Positions 50,897-61,048 are shown, counted from the first letter of the stretch. The stretch is DNA of 64,000 nucleotides from Cellulomonas dongxiuzhuiae (GCF_018623035.1 NZ_CP076023.1:620001-684000); one strand, 5' to 3'. The notes: generated from the letters alone by a model not told the origin. Program-made: numbers and translations.

Positions 50897-51544
50897 GTGA
50901 CGGACGCGACGGTCCCCGCGGCCGACGGTGCGCGCTCGGTCATCTCCCCGACCCGTGTCGGCGGCGGCCGCGCCGTCGGGCCGTACGACGAGGAGCGCGC
51001 CGCGCGGGCCGTGCGCGAGCTGCTGCTCGCCGTCGGCGAGGACCCGGACCGTGAGGGTCTGCGCGAGACACCGGCGCGCGTCGCCCGGGCGTACCGCGAG
51101 ATCTTCGCGGGGCTCACGATGGACGCGCGCGACGTCCTCACGACGACCTTCGACCTCGGGCACGAGGAGATGGTCCTGGTGCGTGACATCGAGGTGTACT
51201 CGACGTGCGAGCACCACCTGGTGCCGTTCCACGGCGTCGCGCACGTCGGCTACATCCCCGGCGCGAACGGTCGCATCACGGGCCTGTCGAAGCTCGCGCG
51301 GCTGGTCGACGTGTACGCGCGACGCCCGCAGGTGCAGGAGCGGCTGACCTCGCAGATCGCCGACGCGCTCGTCGACGTGCTCGACCCCCGGGGCGTCCTG
51401 GTCGTCGTCGAGTGCGAGCACCTGTGCATGTCGATGCGCGGCGTCCGCAAGCCGGGTTCGCGGACCGTGACCTCCGCCGTGCGTGGCCAGATGCGCGACG
51501 TCGCGACCCGGGCCGAGGCCATGAGCCTGGTCACGGGGCGCTGA
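50897..51544 (+). CDS. folE: GTP cyclohydrolase I
   Basis: Makes 7,8-dihydroneopterin triphosphate from GTP, the first step of folate synthesis. The 215-residue protein has [19 protein letters not shown], the zinc-site [12 protein letters not shown] (Cys and His ligands), [20 protein letters not shown], and [15 protein letters not shown] with the second Cys. All catalytic residues appear present. The GTG start lies 2 nt after the ftsH stop, and translational coupling is likely. The N-terminal 30 residues are variable. Confidence 0.97.
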   Translation: MTDATVPAADGARSVISPTRVGGGRAVGPYDEERAARAVRELLLAVGEDPDREGLRETPARVARAYREIFAGLTMDARDVLTTTFDLGHEEMVLVRDIEVYSTCEHHLVPFHGVAHVGYIPGANGRITGLSKLARLVDVYARRPQVQERLTSQIADALVDVLDPRGVLVVVECEHLCMSMRGVRKPGSRTVTSAVRGQMRDVATRAEAMSLVTGR

Positions 51545-51554
51545 CGGGGCCGAC

Positions 51555-52541
51555 GTGGAGACGCGGGTGAGCACGCAGGGTGCCGACCGGCCCGGGCCGC
51601 GGCTGACCGCGCTGCCGGCCGCGCTGCGGGCCCCGGCGCGGACGCTGGTGATGGGCGTCGTCAACGTCACGCCGGACTCCTTCTCCGACGGCGGGCGCTG
51701 GTTCGACGTCGCCGCGGCGGTCGAGCGTGGGGCGGCGCTTCTCGACGAGGGCGCCGACCTGCTCGACGTGGGCGGCGAGTCCACGCGGCCGGGCGCGGCG
51801 CGCGTCCCCGTCGAGGAGGAGCTGGCCCGCGTGCTGCCGGTGGTCGAGCAGCTCGTCGCGCGCGGTGCGGTCGTCAGCGTCGACACCACGCGCGCGGTCG
51901 TCGCGGCGCAGGCCGTCGACCGCGGCGCCGTCCTCGTCAACGACGTCTCGGGCGGCATGGCGGACCCCGACATGGCGTCGGTCGTGGCCGGCACGGGGGC
52001 CGCGTACGTGGCCATGCACTGGCGCGGGCACGCCGACGTCATGGACGCGCACGACACGTACGACGACGTGGTGGCCGACGTGCGGCGCGAGCTGGCGGAG
52101 CGCGTCGCGACGCTGCGGGCCGCGGGGGTGCGCGACGAGCAGGTCGTGCTGGACCCGGGCCTGGGGTTCGCCAAGACCGGGGAGAGCAACTGGCCGTTGC
52201 TGGCGCACCTGCCCGAGCTGGTCGCCGACGGGTACCCGGTGCTCGTGGGGGCGAGCCGCAAGCGGTTCCTCGGCCACCTCATGGCCGGGCCCGACGGGAC
52301 GCCCGCCCCCCCGGCCGCACGCGACGACGCCACGGCGGCCGTGACGGCACTGGCGGCCGCGGCCGGCGCCTGGGCGGTGCGGGTGCACGAGGTGGCCGCG
52401 TCGGCCGCGGCGGTCCGGGTCGCCGCCCGCTGGCGCGACGCGCAGGTCGGCACGGCCGGTGGTGCGGCCGGGCACGTCAGGACAGAGCACGCCACGACGC
52501 GGCACGCGACGACGGGTGCGGCACAGGAGGGAGCACGGTGA
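51555..52541 (+). CDS. folP: Dihydropteroate synthase
   Basis: Condenses p-aminobenzoate with dihydropterin pyrophosphate; it is the sulfonamide target. The 328-residue TIM-barrel has GVVNVTPDSFSDGGRW, DEGADLLDVGGESTRPGA, VSVDTTRAVVA, LVNDVSGGM, VVLDPGLGFAKTG and GASRKRFLG, all standard. A C-terminal Ala/Thr/His-rich tail exceeds the family length by about 40 residues. GTG 51567 is an alternative start. Its stop overlaps the folB start (GTGA). Confidence 0.96.
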   Translation: METRVSTQGADRPGPRLTALPAALRAPARTLVMGVVNVTPDSFSDGGRWFDVAAAVERGAALLDEGADLLDVGGESTRPGAARVPVEEELARVLPVVEQLVARGAVVSVDTTRAVVAAQAVDRGAVLVNDVSGGMADPDMASVVAGTGAAYVAMHWRGHADVMDAHDTYDDVVADVRRELAERVATLRAAGVRDEQVVLDPGLGFAKTGESNWPLLAHLPELVADGYPVLVGASRKRFLGHLMAGPDGTPAPPAARDDATAAVTALAAAAGAWAVRVHEVAASAAAVRVAARWRDAQVGTAGGAAGHVRTEHATTRHATTGAAQEGAR

Positions 52542-53974
52542 ACGTGCAGGACGACGTGCACGACGAGGGCGGACGCCGGCTGGACCAGATCCGGCTCACG
52601 GGCGTCACCGCCACGGGGTACCACGGGGTGTTCGAGCACGAGCGGCGCGACGGGCAGACCTTCGTCGCCGACGTCGTGGTGCACGTGGACACGCGCCGTG
52701 CCGCCGCGGGGGACGACCTGGTGCACACGGTCGACTACGGCCAGGCGGCGCAGCTGGTGGCCGCCGTGCTGTCGGGCGAGCCGGTGGACCTGATCGAGAC
52801 CGTCGCGGAGCGGATCGCGGCGACCGTGCTCGCGCTGCCGGGCGTGCAGGCGGTCGACGTCGCGGTGCACAAGCCGCAGGCTCCCATCCCCGTGCCGTTC
52901 GGCGACGTCGTCGTGTCGATCCGCCGCGACCGCACCAAGCTGCCCGCCGCGGAGCCGTACCGCCCCGCGACGGGTCAGGTCCGGCGGTCCGCCGACACGG
53001 GGCTGCGCCCGCGCACCGCTGCGCTCCCGCTCGCCGCGGGGCCGTCGTCCCCGCCCGCGCCGGAGCTGCCGCCGCCGTCCGCCCCGGCCGTGCCCGTGCC
53101 GCCGGCGCCGCTGCCGGTGCCCGGGCCCCCGTCGCCGCCGCTCGGTGCCCCCGCCGCCCCCGCGCCCGCCGCCGCCTCCACCCCCGCACCGGACGCGTCG
53201 CGCCTCGGCCACGACGCCGGGCCCGACGGGGTCGGTGCCGTCGTCGTCGGACCGGCGCCCAGCGGTGCCGTCCCCACCGGCGTGATGCCCGCGGTGGCCG
53301 CCGGGCCGGACGCCGCGCCGGACGGCGCCCGCACCGAGCTCATGGCGCCGGTGCCCGACGTCGTCGACGGCGAGCTCGTGCTGGACGCCCTCGACGAGCC
53401 GCCCGCGCAGCCCGTCCGGTGCGTCCTCGCCCTCGGGTCGAATGTGGGGCCCGCGCAGGAGACGCTGCGCCAGGCGGTCGCCGAGCTCGCCGCGACCCCG
53501 GGCGTCGAGGTCGTGGCGGTCTCGCCGCTCGCCCGCACGGCCGCCGTGGGCCCCGAGCAGCCGGACTTCCTCAACGCCGTCGTGCTCGCGCGCACCACGC
53601 TCGCGGCGCGGGACCTGCTGCGGGCCGTGCACGCCGTCGAGCAGCGCCACGGGCGCGAACGCGTCCAGCGCTGGGGGCCGCGCACGCTCGACGTCGACAT
53701 CATCGTGTACGGCGACACCGTGGCGGTCACGGACGACCTCGAGCTGCCGCACCCGCGTGCGCACGAGCGCGCCTTCGTCCTGCAGCCGTGGGCGCAGGTC
53801 GACCCCGAGGCGCAGCTGCCGGGCCTGGGCGGCGGTCCGGTCGCGCAGCTCGCGGCGACCGCGCCCGACCGCGACGGCGTGCGCTGGATGGCCCTGGACT
53901 GGCTCACCGCTCCCGTGCCGGCGGCCAACCCCGAGCCGGAGGGCGCGAGCGCGGGCGAGGCGCACCTGCCGTGA
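52538..53974 (+). CDS. folBK: Bifunctional dihydroneopterin aldolase / HPPK (FolB-FolK fusion)
   Basis: A 478-residue fusion of two consecutive folate enzymes. FolB (about 14-130) has IRLTGVTATGYHGVFEHER, the DTVDYG-like HTVDYGQ, and the catalytic Lys in VAVHKPQAPIP. FolK (about 289-460) has CVLALGSNVGPAQETLRQAV, GPEQPDFLNAVV and RWGPRTLDVDIIVYGD, with pterin- and ATP-binding residues. Between them is a linker of about 150 residues that is very rich in Pro and Ala. GTG start within the folP stop; stop within the start of the following gene. The reaction order FolE–FolB–FolK–FolP is thus covered within one operon. Confidence 0.95.
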   Translation: MNVQDDVHDEGGRRLDQIRLTGVTATGYHGVFEHERRDGQTFVADVVVHVDTRRAAAGDDLVHTVDYGQAAQLVAAVLSGEPVDLIETVAERIAATVLALPGVQAVDVAVHKPQAPIPVPFGDVVVSIRRDRTKLPAAEPYRPATGQVRRSADTGLRPRTAALPLAAGPSSPPAPELPPPSAPAVPVPPAPLPVPGPPSPPLGAPAAPAPAAASTPAPDASRLGHDAGPDGVGAVVVGPAPSGAVPTGVMPAVAAGPDAAPDGARTELMAPVPDVVDGELVLDALDEPPAQPVRCVLALGSNVGPAQETLRQAVAELAATPGVEVVAVSPLARTAAVGPEQPDFLNAVVLARTTLAARDLLRAVHAVEQRHGRERVQRWGPRTLDVDIIVYGDTVAVTDDLELPHPRAHERAFVLQPWAQVDPEAQLPGLGGGPVAQLAATAPDRDGVRWMALDWLTAPVPAANPEPEGASAGEAHLP

Positions 53975-54465
53975 GCGCGACCCGCGTCCGCACGCTCGTC
54001 CTGCTGGCCGTCGGCGTCGCCGCCGTGACGTGGTGGGCGATGCGCATGATGGTGGGCCGGGGGGCCGCCACGCCGCCCGACGTCCCGTGGCTCGTCGTGG
54101 TGGTCGAGCTGGTCATCGCGGGCGTCGTGCTGTCGATGGGCTGGGCCGTGCGGCAGTACCAGCGCGGCAAGCGGCCGCTGCTCGACCCGGTGCGGGCCGC
54201 ACGCACCGCCGTCCTGGCGAAGGCGTCCTGCTACACGGGCGCGCTGCTCACCGGGTGGTACGGCGGGCAGGCGCTGTCGCTGCTGACCGACGCCGACGTG
54301 CCGGGCAGCACGACGCGCGCGGCGGCCGCGGGGCTCGCCGTGCTGGGGGCGGTCGCGCTGACGGTCGTGGGCCTCGTCGTCGAGCACTGGTGCCGCATCC
54401 CGCCGCCGGACGCCGAGGAGCCCGCGGTGCCGCGCGGGGCCGACCTCGACCCGTCGGTCGGCTGA
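53971..54465 (+). CDS. DUF3180 membrane protein
   Basis: A 164-residue integral membrane protein of a family restricted to actinobacteria (DUF3180), and usually placed directly after folK as here. Four hydrophobic segments are visible: LVLLAVGVAAVTWWAMRMMV, PWLVVVVELVIAGVVLSMGW, a weaker one around SCYTGALLTGWYGGQAL, and AAAGLAVLGAVALTVVGLVV. The link of its location with folate synthesis is not explained. Its GTG start overlaps the folBK stop by 4 bp. Confidence 0.88.
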   Translation: MSATRVRTLVLLAVGVAAVTWWAMRMMVGRGAATPPDVPWLVVVVELVIAGVVLSMGWAVRQYQRGKRPLLDPVRAARTAVLAKASCYTGALLTGWYGGQALSLLTDADVPGSTTRAAAAGLAVLGAVALTVVGLVVEHWCRIPPPDAEEPAVPRGADLDPSVG

Positions 54466-54544
54466 CCCGGCCGGAACCACCCGCGTCGCCCGCTCGTCCG
54501 CGCGACCGCACCGCAGGGCTCCCGCCGTGCGGGAGGATGAGCAC

Positions 54545-55066
54545 ATGACCACCACCCCCGGGACGCAGGGCGTCGCGTCCGGAGCCGACCCGTTCGACCT
54601 GCACGACGTCGCGTGGACCGCGGTGTCACCGCGGCTGGCCACGGCCCGGCTCGTGGTGCTCGGGGTGTGGGCCGTCGTGCTCCTCGCCCCGACCGTCGCG
54701 CTCGCGGCCGCGCTCGACGTGGCGTGGCTGTGGGCCGTGCCCGCGGTGCTCGCCGCGGCGCTGCTGTGGGGTGCGCTGCTGGTCCACCGGCAGGTCCGCA
54801 CGCTGCGCTACGCCGAGCGCGCCGACGACCTCCTGATCCGCAAGGGCATCATGTTCCGCTCGCTCGTCGTGGTCCCGTACGGCCGCATGCAGTTCGTCGA
54901 CGTCAGCTCCGGGCCCCTCGCCCGCCGCCTGGGCATCGCGACCGTGCAGCTGCACACCGCGGCGCCGGGCACCGACGCGACGATCCCGGGTCTGCCGCCG
55001 GCCGAGGCGGCGCGCCTGCGCGACCGGCTCGCGTCGCGCGGTGAGGCCCGCTTGGCGGGGCTGTGA
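54545..55066 (+). CDS. PH-domain membrane protein (YdbS-like)
   Basis: A 173-residue protein with two hydrophobic helices (LVVLGVWAVVLLAPTVALAA; LWAVPAVLAAALLWGALLV) followed by one bacterial PH domain (bPH2/DUF304): ADDLLIRKGIMFRSLVVVPY, GRMQFVDVSSGPLARRLGIA, VQLHTAA. The ribosome binding site GGGAGG lies about 8 nt before the ATG. It overlaps the next gene, which encodes a larger protein of the same type, as in the Bacillus ydbS–ydbT pair, whose role is thought to be in membrane resistance or integrity. Confidence 0.87.
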   Translation: MTTTPGTQGVASGADPFDLHDVAWTAVSPRLATARLVVLGVWAVVLLAPTVALAAALDVAWLWAVPAVLAAALLWGALLVHRQVRTLRYAERADDLLIRKGIMFRSLVVVPYGRMQFVDVSSGPLARRLGIATVQLHTAAPGTDATIPGLPPAEAARLRDRLASRGEARLAGL

Positions 55067-56697
55067 GCACCGCGCTGCATCCCGTGCCGGAGTCCGCGGG
55101 CGAGGAGGGCTACGACTGGCGCCGCCTGCACCCCGTGACGCCCGCGCTGCGGGGCTGGAAGGCGCTGGTCGCGTTCGTCGCGATCATCGGGTTCCAGATG
55201 TCCGACATGCTGCGCGACATCGCGGACGCGCTCGGCCCGGGCCGTGCGTGGCTCGTCATCCTGGGCGTCGTGCTGCTGGTCGGCGTCGTCGGCTTCGTGT
55301 ACTCCGCCCTGGCGTGGCGGGTCATGCGGTTCGCCGTCACCGACAGCGCGGTCCACCTGCGCACGGGTCTGCTGTTCCGGCAGCAGCGGCAGGCACGCCT
55401 CGACCGGCTGCAGGCCGTGGACGTGGTGCAGCCGCTGCTCGCGCGGCTCCTGGGGCTCGCGCAGCTCAACCTCGAGGTCGCCGGTGGCGCAGGGTCCGCC
55501 GTGCAGCTGGCGTTCCTGCGGGAGTCCGAGGCGACGGCGCTGCGTGCGCAGATCCTCGCGCTCGCCGCGGGGGTCGGTCCGCAGGCGGCGGTGGCAGCAC
55601 CGTCCGGTCCCGTGACCGACGGCGACGCCGCGTCGCCCGCTCCGGCCCAGGGCGACACCGGCACGGTGGCCGCCGCACCGGTCTACGCGCCCGCGCCCGA
55701 GCGGCAGGTGTACGAGCTGCCCATGCCGCGGCTCATCCGGTCCATCCTGTGGTCCGTCCCGCCGTGGTTCGTGCTGGTCGCCGTGGTCGTCGCGGTCGTC
55801 GTCAGCGTCGTCGCCGGTGACATCGGCGGCATGTTCGTGCTGATCCCGGCAGTCCTCGGCGCCGGCGGCTACGTCTGGGGTCGCATCAACACCGGCGCGA
55901 CCTTCCGCGCGGCGGCGTCACCGGACGGCATCCGGCTGCGGCACGGCCTGACCGAGACCCGCACGCAGACCGTCCCGCCCGGGCGCGTCCAGGCGGTGCG
56001 CATCAGCCAGGGCCCGCTGTGGCGCCGCTCCGACTGGTGGAAGGTCGAGATCAACGTCGCGGGCTACGGCGCGGACGCCGAGGCGCAGAAGGGTTCGGTG
56101 CTGCACCCGGTGGCGACCCGGGTCGAGGTCGGGGTCGCCCTGTGGCTCGTCCTGCCCGACCTGGGCGTCGACGACCCGGCGCGCATGCTCGACGCCGCGC
56201 TCACGGGGCTCGACGCGGACGGTGGCTTCACGCCCGCGCCCCGCAGCGCCCGGTGGGTCGACCCGCTGAGCCGCCGCCGGCACGGCGTGCTGGTCACCCG
56301 CACCGCGCTGGTCATGCGGTCGGGGCGGTGGTGGCGCAGCGTCGTGGTCGTGCCGCACGAGCGCACGCAGAGCATCGCGCTCGAGCAGGGACCGCTGCAG
56401 CGGCGCCTGCGCCTCGCGTCCTTCGTGACCCACTCGACGCCCGGGCCCGTCTCGCCGCGCGTCGACCACCTCGACGAGCACGTCGCGGCGGAGCTGCTCG
56501 AGCTGCAGTCCCACCGCGCCCGGCAGGCGCGCGCCGTCGCCGGCCCCGAGCTGTGGATGCGTGCCGCGGCGGCCCCGATCGGTGATGCGGGCGAGGTTGC
56601 GGGCGCCCAGCCGCCGCAGGCCGTGGCCGCCCTCGCCCCGCGGGTGCCCGACGCCGCTCCGCAGGCGCCGCCCGTGCTCGGCGAGCCCCGGACGTGA
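55063..56697 (+). CDS. PH-domain membrane protein (YdbT-like)
   Basis: A 544-residue membrane protein with repeated bPH2 domains. There are two hydrophobic pairs at the N-terminus (ALVAFVAIIGFQMSDML; AWLVILGVVLLVGVVGFVYS) and in the middle (FVLVAVVVAVVVSVVAG; FVLIPAVLGAGGYVWG). Three PH-like segments are seen (LLFRQQRQARLDRLQAVDVV; TETRTQTVPPGRVQAVRISQ; SVVVVPHERTQSIALEQGPL). An Ala-rich linker lies near 185-210. GTGA overlap with the preceding gene and with the following one. Its partner is probably the smaller PH protein upstream. Confidence 0.87.
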   Translation: MSTALHPVPESAGEEGYDWRRLHPVTPALRGWKALVAFVAIIGFQMSDMLRDIADALGPGRAWLVILGVVLLVGVVGFVYSALAWRVMRFAVTDSAVHLRTGLLFRQQRQARLDRLQAVDVVQPLLARLLGLAQLNLEVAGGAGSAVQLAFLRESEATALRAQILALAAGVGPQAAVAAPSGPVTDGDAASPAPAQGDTGTVAAAPVYAPAPERQVYELPMPRLIRSILWSVPPWFVLVAVVVAVVVSVVAGDIGGMFVLIPAVLGAGGYVWGRINTGATFRAAASPDGIRLRHGLTETRTQTVPPGRVQAVRISQGPLWRRSDWWKVEINVAGYGADAEAQKGSVLHPVATRVEVGVALWLVLPDLGVDDPARMLDAALTGLDADGGFTPAPRSARWVDPLSRRRHGVLVTRTALVMRSGRWWRSVVVVPHERTQSIALEQGPLQRRLRLASFVTHSTPGPVSPRVDHLDEHVAAELLELQSHRARQARAVAGPELWMRAAAAPIGDAGEVAGAQPPQAVAALAPRVPDAAPQAPPVLGEPRT

Positions 56698-57740
56698 GCG
56701 CGGACCCCGCGTCCCGGCCCGGGCGTCTGGGTGTCGGCGTCATCGGCGCCGGACGCGTCGGCGCCGTCCTGGGCAGCGCCCTGCGTGGCGCCGGCCACCC
56801 GGTCGTGGGCGTGTCCGCGGTGTCCCAGGAGTCGCGCGAGCGCGCGGCGATGCTGCTGCCCGGTGTCCCCGTGCTCGAGGTCCCCGAGGTCGTGCGGCGT
56901 GCCGAGCTCGTCCTCCTCGCCGTCCCCGACGACGCGCTGGCACCCCTGGTGCGCGGCCTCGCGGAGACCGGTGCGTGGCAGGCCGGGCAGATCGTCGCGC
57001 ACACGTCGGGCCGGTTCGGCACCGCGGTCCTCGCGCCCGCGCGCGCGGCGGGCGTCATCCCGCTCGCGCTGCACCCCGCGATGACGTTCACGGGGACGTC
57101 GCTCGACCTGGCGCGGCTCGTCGGCTGCGCGTTCGCCGTCACCGCGCCGGGCCCGGTGCTGCCGATCGGCCAGGCGCTCGTCGTGGAGATCGGGGGCGAG
57201 CCCGTCGTCGTCGGCGAGGAGCAGCGCCCGCTGTACCACGCGGGCCTCGCGCACGGCGCGAACCACCTCGTCGTGCTCGTCGCGCAGGCCGCGCAGGCGT
57301 TGCGCGCCGCCGGCGTCGACGAGCCGGGGCACGTGCTGCGGCCCCTCCTGGAGGCCGCCCTCGACGGCGCGCTGCGCGCCGAGGACGCGGCCGGCGACGG
57401 CGGCCCGGGCGCCATCTCCGCACTGACGGGGCCCGTGCGGCGCGGGGACGCGGGGACGGTCGCCGACCACGTCGCGGTGCTGACGGCGCTGGGCGCGACC
57501 ACCGGTGCGGTCGACGTGCCGGCGGGTTACGGTGCCCTGTCGCGCGCGGCGACGGCACGCGCGCTCGGTGCCGGGCTGGTGCGGCCGGAGGCTGCGCGGG
57601 ACGTGCTCGACGCGCTCGCGGGCATCAAGTCGGCCCCCACGGCGTTGCACGGTGAGGACCACGGATCGCCGCCCCCCGGGGACCCCGGGCGGGACGGCCC
57701 GGGACAGGACGGCGGAACCCCGCCGCAGGAGGACGCATGA
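56694..57740 (+). CDS. Rossmann-fold DUF2520 protein
   Basis: A 348-residue protein with an NAD(P)-binding Rossmann domain ([20 protein letters not shown]) followed by a DUF2520 helical domain ([40 protein letters not shown]). Family members sit immediately before panC in many actinobacteria and are proposed as ketopantoate-reductase-like or other dehydrogenases of the pantothenate pathway; the activity is not established. The C-terminal tail of 30 residues is Gly/Pro/Asp-rich. It shares 4-bp overlaps with both neighbours. Confidence 0.88.
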   Translation: MSADPASRPGRLGVGVIGAGRVGAVLGSALRGAGHPVVGVSAVSQESRERAAMLLPGVPVLEVPEVVRRAELVLLAVPDDALAPLVRGLAETGAWQAGQIVAHTSGRFGTAVLAPARAAGVIPLALHPAMTFTGTSLDLARLVGCAFAVTAPGPVLPIGQALVVEIGGEPVVVGEEQRPLYHAGLAHGANHLVVLVAQAAQALRAAGVDEPGHVLRPLLEAALDGALRAEDAAGDGGPGAISALTGPVRRGDAGTVADHVAVLTALGATTGAVDVPAGYGALSRAATARALGAGLVRPEAARDVLDALAGIKSAPTALHGEDHGSPPPGDPGRDGPGQDGGTPPQEDA

Positions 57741-58729
57741 CCACCACCCACCCCGCGCTCGTGCGCGACCGCGACGCGCTGGCCGCCGCGCTGGCCGCGC
57801 AGGACGCCGCGTCGCTGCCGCGCGCCGAGGCGGACACGGACCGGCGGCCGTACCGGCGCGCCGTGGTGATGACGATGGGCGCGCTGCACGCCGGTCACCT
57901 CGCGCTCGTCGAGCACGCGCGCTCGCTGGCCGACCTCGTGGTGGTGACGATCTTCGTCAACCCGCTCCAGTTCGGCCCCACCGAGGACCTCGCGCGCTAC
58001 CCGCGCGACCTCGAGGGCGACCTCGCGCTGCTGTCGGGCCCGGGCCTGCTGCGGCCCCAGGACGTGGTGTTCGCGCCGACGGTCGACGTCGTGTACCCCG
58101 ACGGCGACCCCGTGGTGCGCGTCACGGCGGGGCGGCTCGGCGAGGTGCTGGAGGGGGAGTCGCGCCCCGGCCACCTCGACGGTGTGCTCACGGTCGTGCT
58201 CAAGCTCCTGCACCTGACACGTCCCGACGTGGCGGTCTTCGGCCAGAAGGACGCCCAGCAGGTCGCCGCGGTGCGTCGCCTGGTGCGCGACCTCGACGTG
58301 CCGGTCGACGTCGAGGTCCACGCGACCGTGCGCGAGGACGACGGGCTCGCGCGCTCGAGCCGCAACGCCTACCTGACGCCCGAGCAGCGCGAGCGCGCGC
58401 TGGCACTGTCGGTCGCGCTGGACGCCGGTCGCCGCGTCGCCGACGCGGGACACGGCCCCGACGCGGTGGTCGCCGCCGCGCGGGCGGTGCTCGGCGAGCG
58501 GCTGTCCGACCAGGACGCCGTGGACTACGTCGCACTGGTCGACGCGGCGACGTTCGCGTCCGCCGGTGCCGGGACGTCGCAGGCCGTGCTGCTGCTCGCG
58601 GCGCGGGTCGGCGCGACGCGGCTCATCGACAACGCACCGCTGACGCTGCACGGCACGCCGGCGGGCCGGGGCGGCGCACCCGAGCGCGGCGGGCGCGCGG
58701 CCGGCCCGACGGGCGGAGGTGCCGCGTGA
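57737..58729 (+). CDS. panC: Pantothenate synthetase
   Basis: Joins pantoate and beta-alanine with ATP to give pantothenate. The 330-residue protein has the nucleotidyl-transferase motifs [52 protein letters not shown] and [14 protein letters not shown]. An extended loop at residues 15-40 and a Gly/Arg-rich tail are the only departures from the usual length (about 280-310). ATG within the stop of the previous gene, and its own stop overlaps panD. Confidence 0.96.
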   Translation: MTTTHPALVRDRDALAAALAAQDAASLPRAEADTDRRPYRRAVVMTMGALHAGHLALVEHARSLADLVVVTIFVNPLQFGPTEDLARYPRDLEGDLALLSGPGLLRPQDVVFAPTVDVVYPDGDPVVRVTAGRLGEVLEGESRPGHLDGVLTVVLKLLHLTRPDVAVFGQKDAQQVAAVRRLVRDLDVPVDVEVHATVREDDGLARSSRNAYLTPEQRERALALSVALDAGRRVADAGHGPDAVVAAARAVLGERLSDQDAVDYVALVDAATFASAGAGTSQAVLLLAARVGATRLIDNAPLTLHGTPAGRGGAPERGGRAAGPTGGGAA

Positions 58730-59193
58730 CCACGCTGCAGCGCACGATGATGACCGGCAAGGTGCACCGTGCGACGGTCACGGCGGCCGACCTGCACTAC
58801 GTCGGCTCGATCACGATCGACGCCGACCTCCTCGCGGCGGCCGACATCCTGCCCGGGCAGCAGGTCGACGTCGTCGACGTCACCAACGGTGCGCGCCTGA
58901 CGACGTACGCGATCGCCGGTGAGCCGGGCGAGGGCCAGGTCTGCGTCAACGGGGCGGCGGCGCACCTGGTGCACCCGGGGGACGTCGTCATCGTCATCGC
59001 CTACGGCACGATGTCCGACGCGGAGGCGCGCACGTACACGCCGCACGTCGTGCTCGTCGACGCCGACAACCGCGTCGTCGAGACGGGCGACGACCCGGGG
59101 CAGGTCCCCGACGGGTGGACCGAGCGGACGGGCCTGGTCGCCTCGGGCATCCCGATGTCGAGCGCCCGCGCGGCGCTCGACCGCACGTCCTGA
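58726..59193 (+). CDS. panD: Aspartate 1-decarboxylase
   Basis: Makes the beta-alanine used by PanC. It is synthesised as a proenzyme that cleaves itself; the cleavage site is Gly27-Ser28 in HYVGSITID, giving a pyruvoyl group at the new N-terminus. Other signatures are [27 protein letters not shown] and [17 protein letters not shown]. At 155 residues it is about 15-30 longer than most, owing to a C-terminal tail. GTG start overlaps the panC stop by 4 bp. The next gene has its own promoter. Confidence 0.97.
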   Translation: MTTLQRTMMTGKVHRATVTAADLHYVGSITIDADLLAAADILPGQQVDVVDVTNGARLTTYAIAGEPGEGQVCVNGAAAHLVHPGDVVIVIAYGTMSDAEARTYTPHVVLVDADNRVVETGDDPGQVPDGWTERTGLVASGIPMSSARAALDRTS

Positions 59194-59292
59194 CGCCACC
59201 GCGGGACCGGAGCCACGGGGCGGCGGCCACCGCGCGCGACCGGCTGCGCGTCCGCGTCCCGGCGCGACGGCGGTGGGCGCGGGCCGGGGCGC

Positions 59293-59298
59293 TAGGGT
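59293..59298 (+). promoter_or_regulatory. -10 box of a leaderless promoter (nadB)
   Basis: TAGGGT ends 7 nt before the GTG at 59306. Confidence 0.6.
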
Positions 59299-59305
59299 CC
59301 CCCTC

Positions 59306-61024
59306 GTGCTCGTGACGCCCGACCTGCCGTCCGTCCGCCTCGCCACCCGCCTCGCGGCGCCCGAGCCGGGCTGGACGGTCCACGCCGACGCGGTCGTCGT
59401 CGGCTCGGGGATCGCGGGCCTGACCGCGGCGCTCGAGCTGCGCACGCGCGTGCGGCGCGTCCTGCTCGTCACCAAGGGCGTGCTGTCCTCCGGGTCGACG
59501 GTCTGGGCGCAGGGCGGCATCGCGGCGGCGCTCGACCCGACGGACTCACCCGCGGCGCACCTGCACGACACGCTCGTCGCCGGCGGCGGCCTGTGCGACC
59601 CCCGGGCGGTGGAGACGCTGGTCACCGAGGGCCCGCACCGCGTGCGCCAGCTCGTCGCGCGCGGGGCCGTGTTCGACACCACCGCGGACGGCGAGATCAG
59701 CCTGACGCGCGAGGGCGGGCACCTGACGGACCGCATCGCGCACGCGGGCGGCGACGCGACGGGCGCCGAGATCTCCCGCGCGCTCGTCGCGCAGATCGAG
59801 GCGGTGCGCGACGACCCGGGCATCGAGGTCATCGAGCACGCGCTCGTGCTCGACGTCCTCACGGGCGCACCGGGTCCGGACGGCGCGCCGGGCGCCGTGG
59901 CGGGCGTGACCCTGCACGTCATCGGGGAGGGGTCGCGCGACGGCGTCGGCGCCGCGCTCGCGCCCGTCGTGCTGCTGGCGACCGGGGGCATCGGCCAGGT
60001 GTACCGGTCGTCGACCAACCCGGCGCAGGCCACGGGGGACGGCATCGCCGCGGCGCTGCGCGCGGGTGCGCTGCTGGGCGACCTGGAGTTCGTGCAGTTC
60101 CACCCCACGGTGCTGTGGCTGGGCACGGGCGTGAAGGGCCAGCTGACGCTCGTGAGCGAGGCGGTGCGCGGCGAGGGCGCGCTGCTGCTCGACACCGACG
60201 GCGTGCGGTTCATGCCCGACGAGCACCCGCTCGCGGAGCTCGCACCGCGGGACGTCGTCGCGCACGCGATCGTGCGGCGGACCGCGGCGACGGGGTCGGA
60301 CCACGTGTGGCTCGACGCGCGGCACCTGGGTGGTGACTTCTTCGCGCGGCGCTTCCCGACGATCCACGAGCGCCTCGCCGAGCACGGCATCGACCCCGCC
60401 ACGGACCTGGTCCCGGTGGCACCGGCGCAGCACTACCACTCGGGCGGCGTCGTGACGGACCTCGACGGGCGGTCGTCGCTCACGGGCCTGTACGCGGTGG
60501 GCGAGGTCGCGTGCACGGGTGTGCACGGCGCCAACCGCCTGGCGTCGAACTCGCTGCTCGAGGGGCTCGTGTTCGCGCACCGCGCGGCGCGCGACGTCGC
60601 CGCGCGCGTCGAGGGCGGGTTCCTGCCGCGCGTCGACCCCGTCCCCCGCCCGGGGCCCGAGGCGCTGGTGGCCGCGGCGTCGCGCGCGCGCGTGCAGCGC
60701 GTGGCGACGGACGGGCCGGGCGTGCTGCGCTCCGGCGACGGGCTGCGCCGGGCGCTGACGTCGCTCGCGGCGATCCCGACCGACGCCCAGCAGCGGCGGG
60801 ACGACGGCCGGCCGCTGGGTGTGCCGCAGCTCGCCGAGTGGGAGACGACCAACGTGCACCAGGTGGCCACGGTGCTCACGCTGGCGGCGCTGGTGCGCGA
60901 GGAGTCGCGCGGCGGGCACGCGCGGAGCGACTTCCCGCTCACGGAGGAGGAGTGGCGTGTGCGCGTCGGGGTGAAATCGGGAACGGACGGATCGGTCGAG
61001 ATCGGGCCTCGCCCGGTCGGATAG
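59306..61024 (+). CDS. nadB: L-aspartate oxidase
   Basis: Oxidises aspartate to iminoaspartate, the first step of de novo NAD synthesis. The 572-residue flavoprotein has the FAD motif VVVGSGIAGLTAALELR, the substrate-domain segments SSGSTVWAQGGIAAAL and GGIGQVYRSSTNPAQATGDG, and the late FAD-contacting GVHGANRLASNSLLEGLVF. The start GTG was chosen by the TANNNT box; GTG 59312 is two codons inside. The quinolinate genes nadA and nadC, often neighbours in actinobacteria, do not follow. A secreted xylan-degrading enzyme does. Confidence 0.95.
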   Translation: MLVTPDLPSVRLATRLAAPEPGWTVHADAVVVGSGIAGLTAALELRTRVRRVLLVTKGVLSSGSTVWAQGGIAAALDPTDSPAAHLHDTLVAGGGLCDPRAVETLVTEGPHRVRQLVARGAVFDTTADGEISLTREGGHLTDRIAHAGGDATGAEISRALVAQIEAVRDDPGIEVIEHALVLDVLTGAPGPDGAPGAVAGVTLHVIGEGSRDGVGAALAPVVLLATGGIGQVYRSSTNPAQATGDGIAAALRAGALLGDLEFVQFHPTVLWLGTGVKGQLTLVSEAVRGEGALLLDTDGVRFMPDEHPLAELAPRDVVAHAIVRRTAATGSDHVWLDARHLGGDFFARRFPTIHERLAEHGIDPATDLVPVAPAQHYHSGGVVTDLDGRSSLTGLYAVGEVACTGVHGANRLASNSLLEGLVFAHRAARDVAARVEGGFLPRVDPVPRPGPEALVAAASRARVQRVATDGPGVLRSGDGLRRALTSLAAIPTDAQQRRDDGRPLGVPQLAEWETTNVHQVATVLTLAALVREESRGGHARSDFPLTEEEWRVRVGVKSGTDGSVEIGPRPVG

Positions 61025-61048
61025 TCCGGTGAGCACGTTCCCAAGGGT

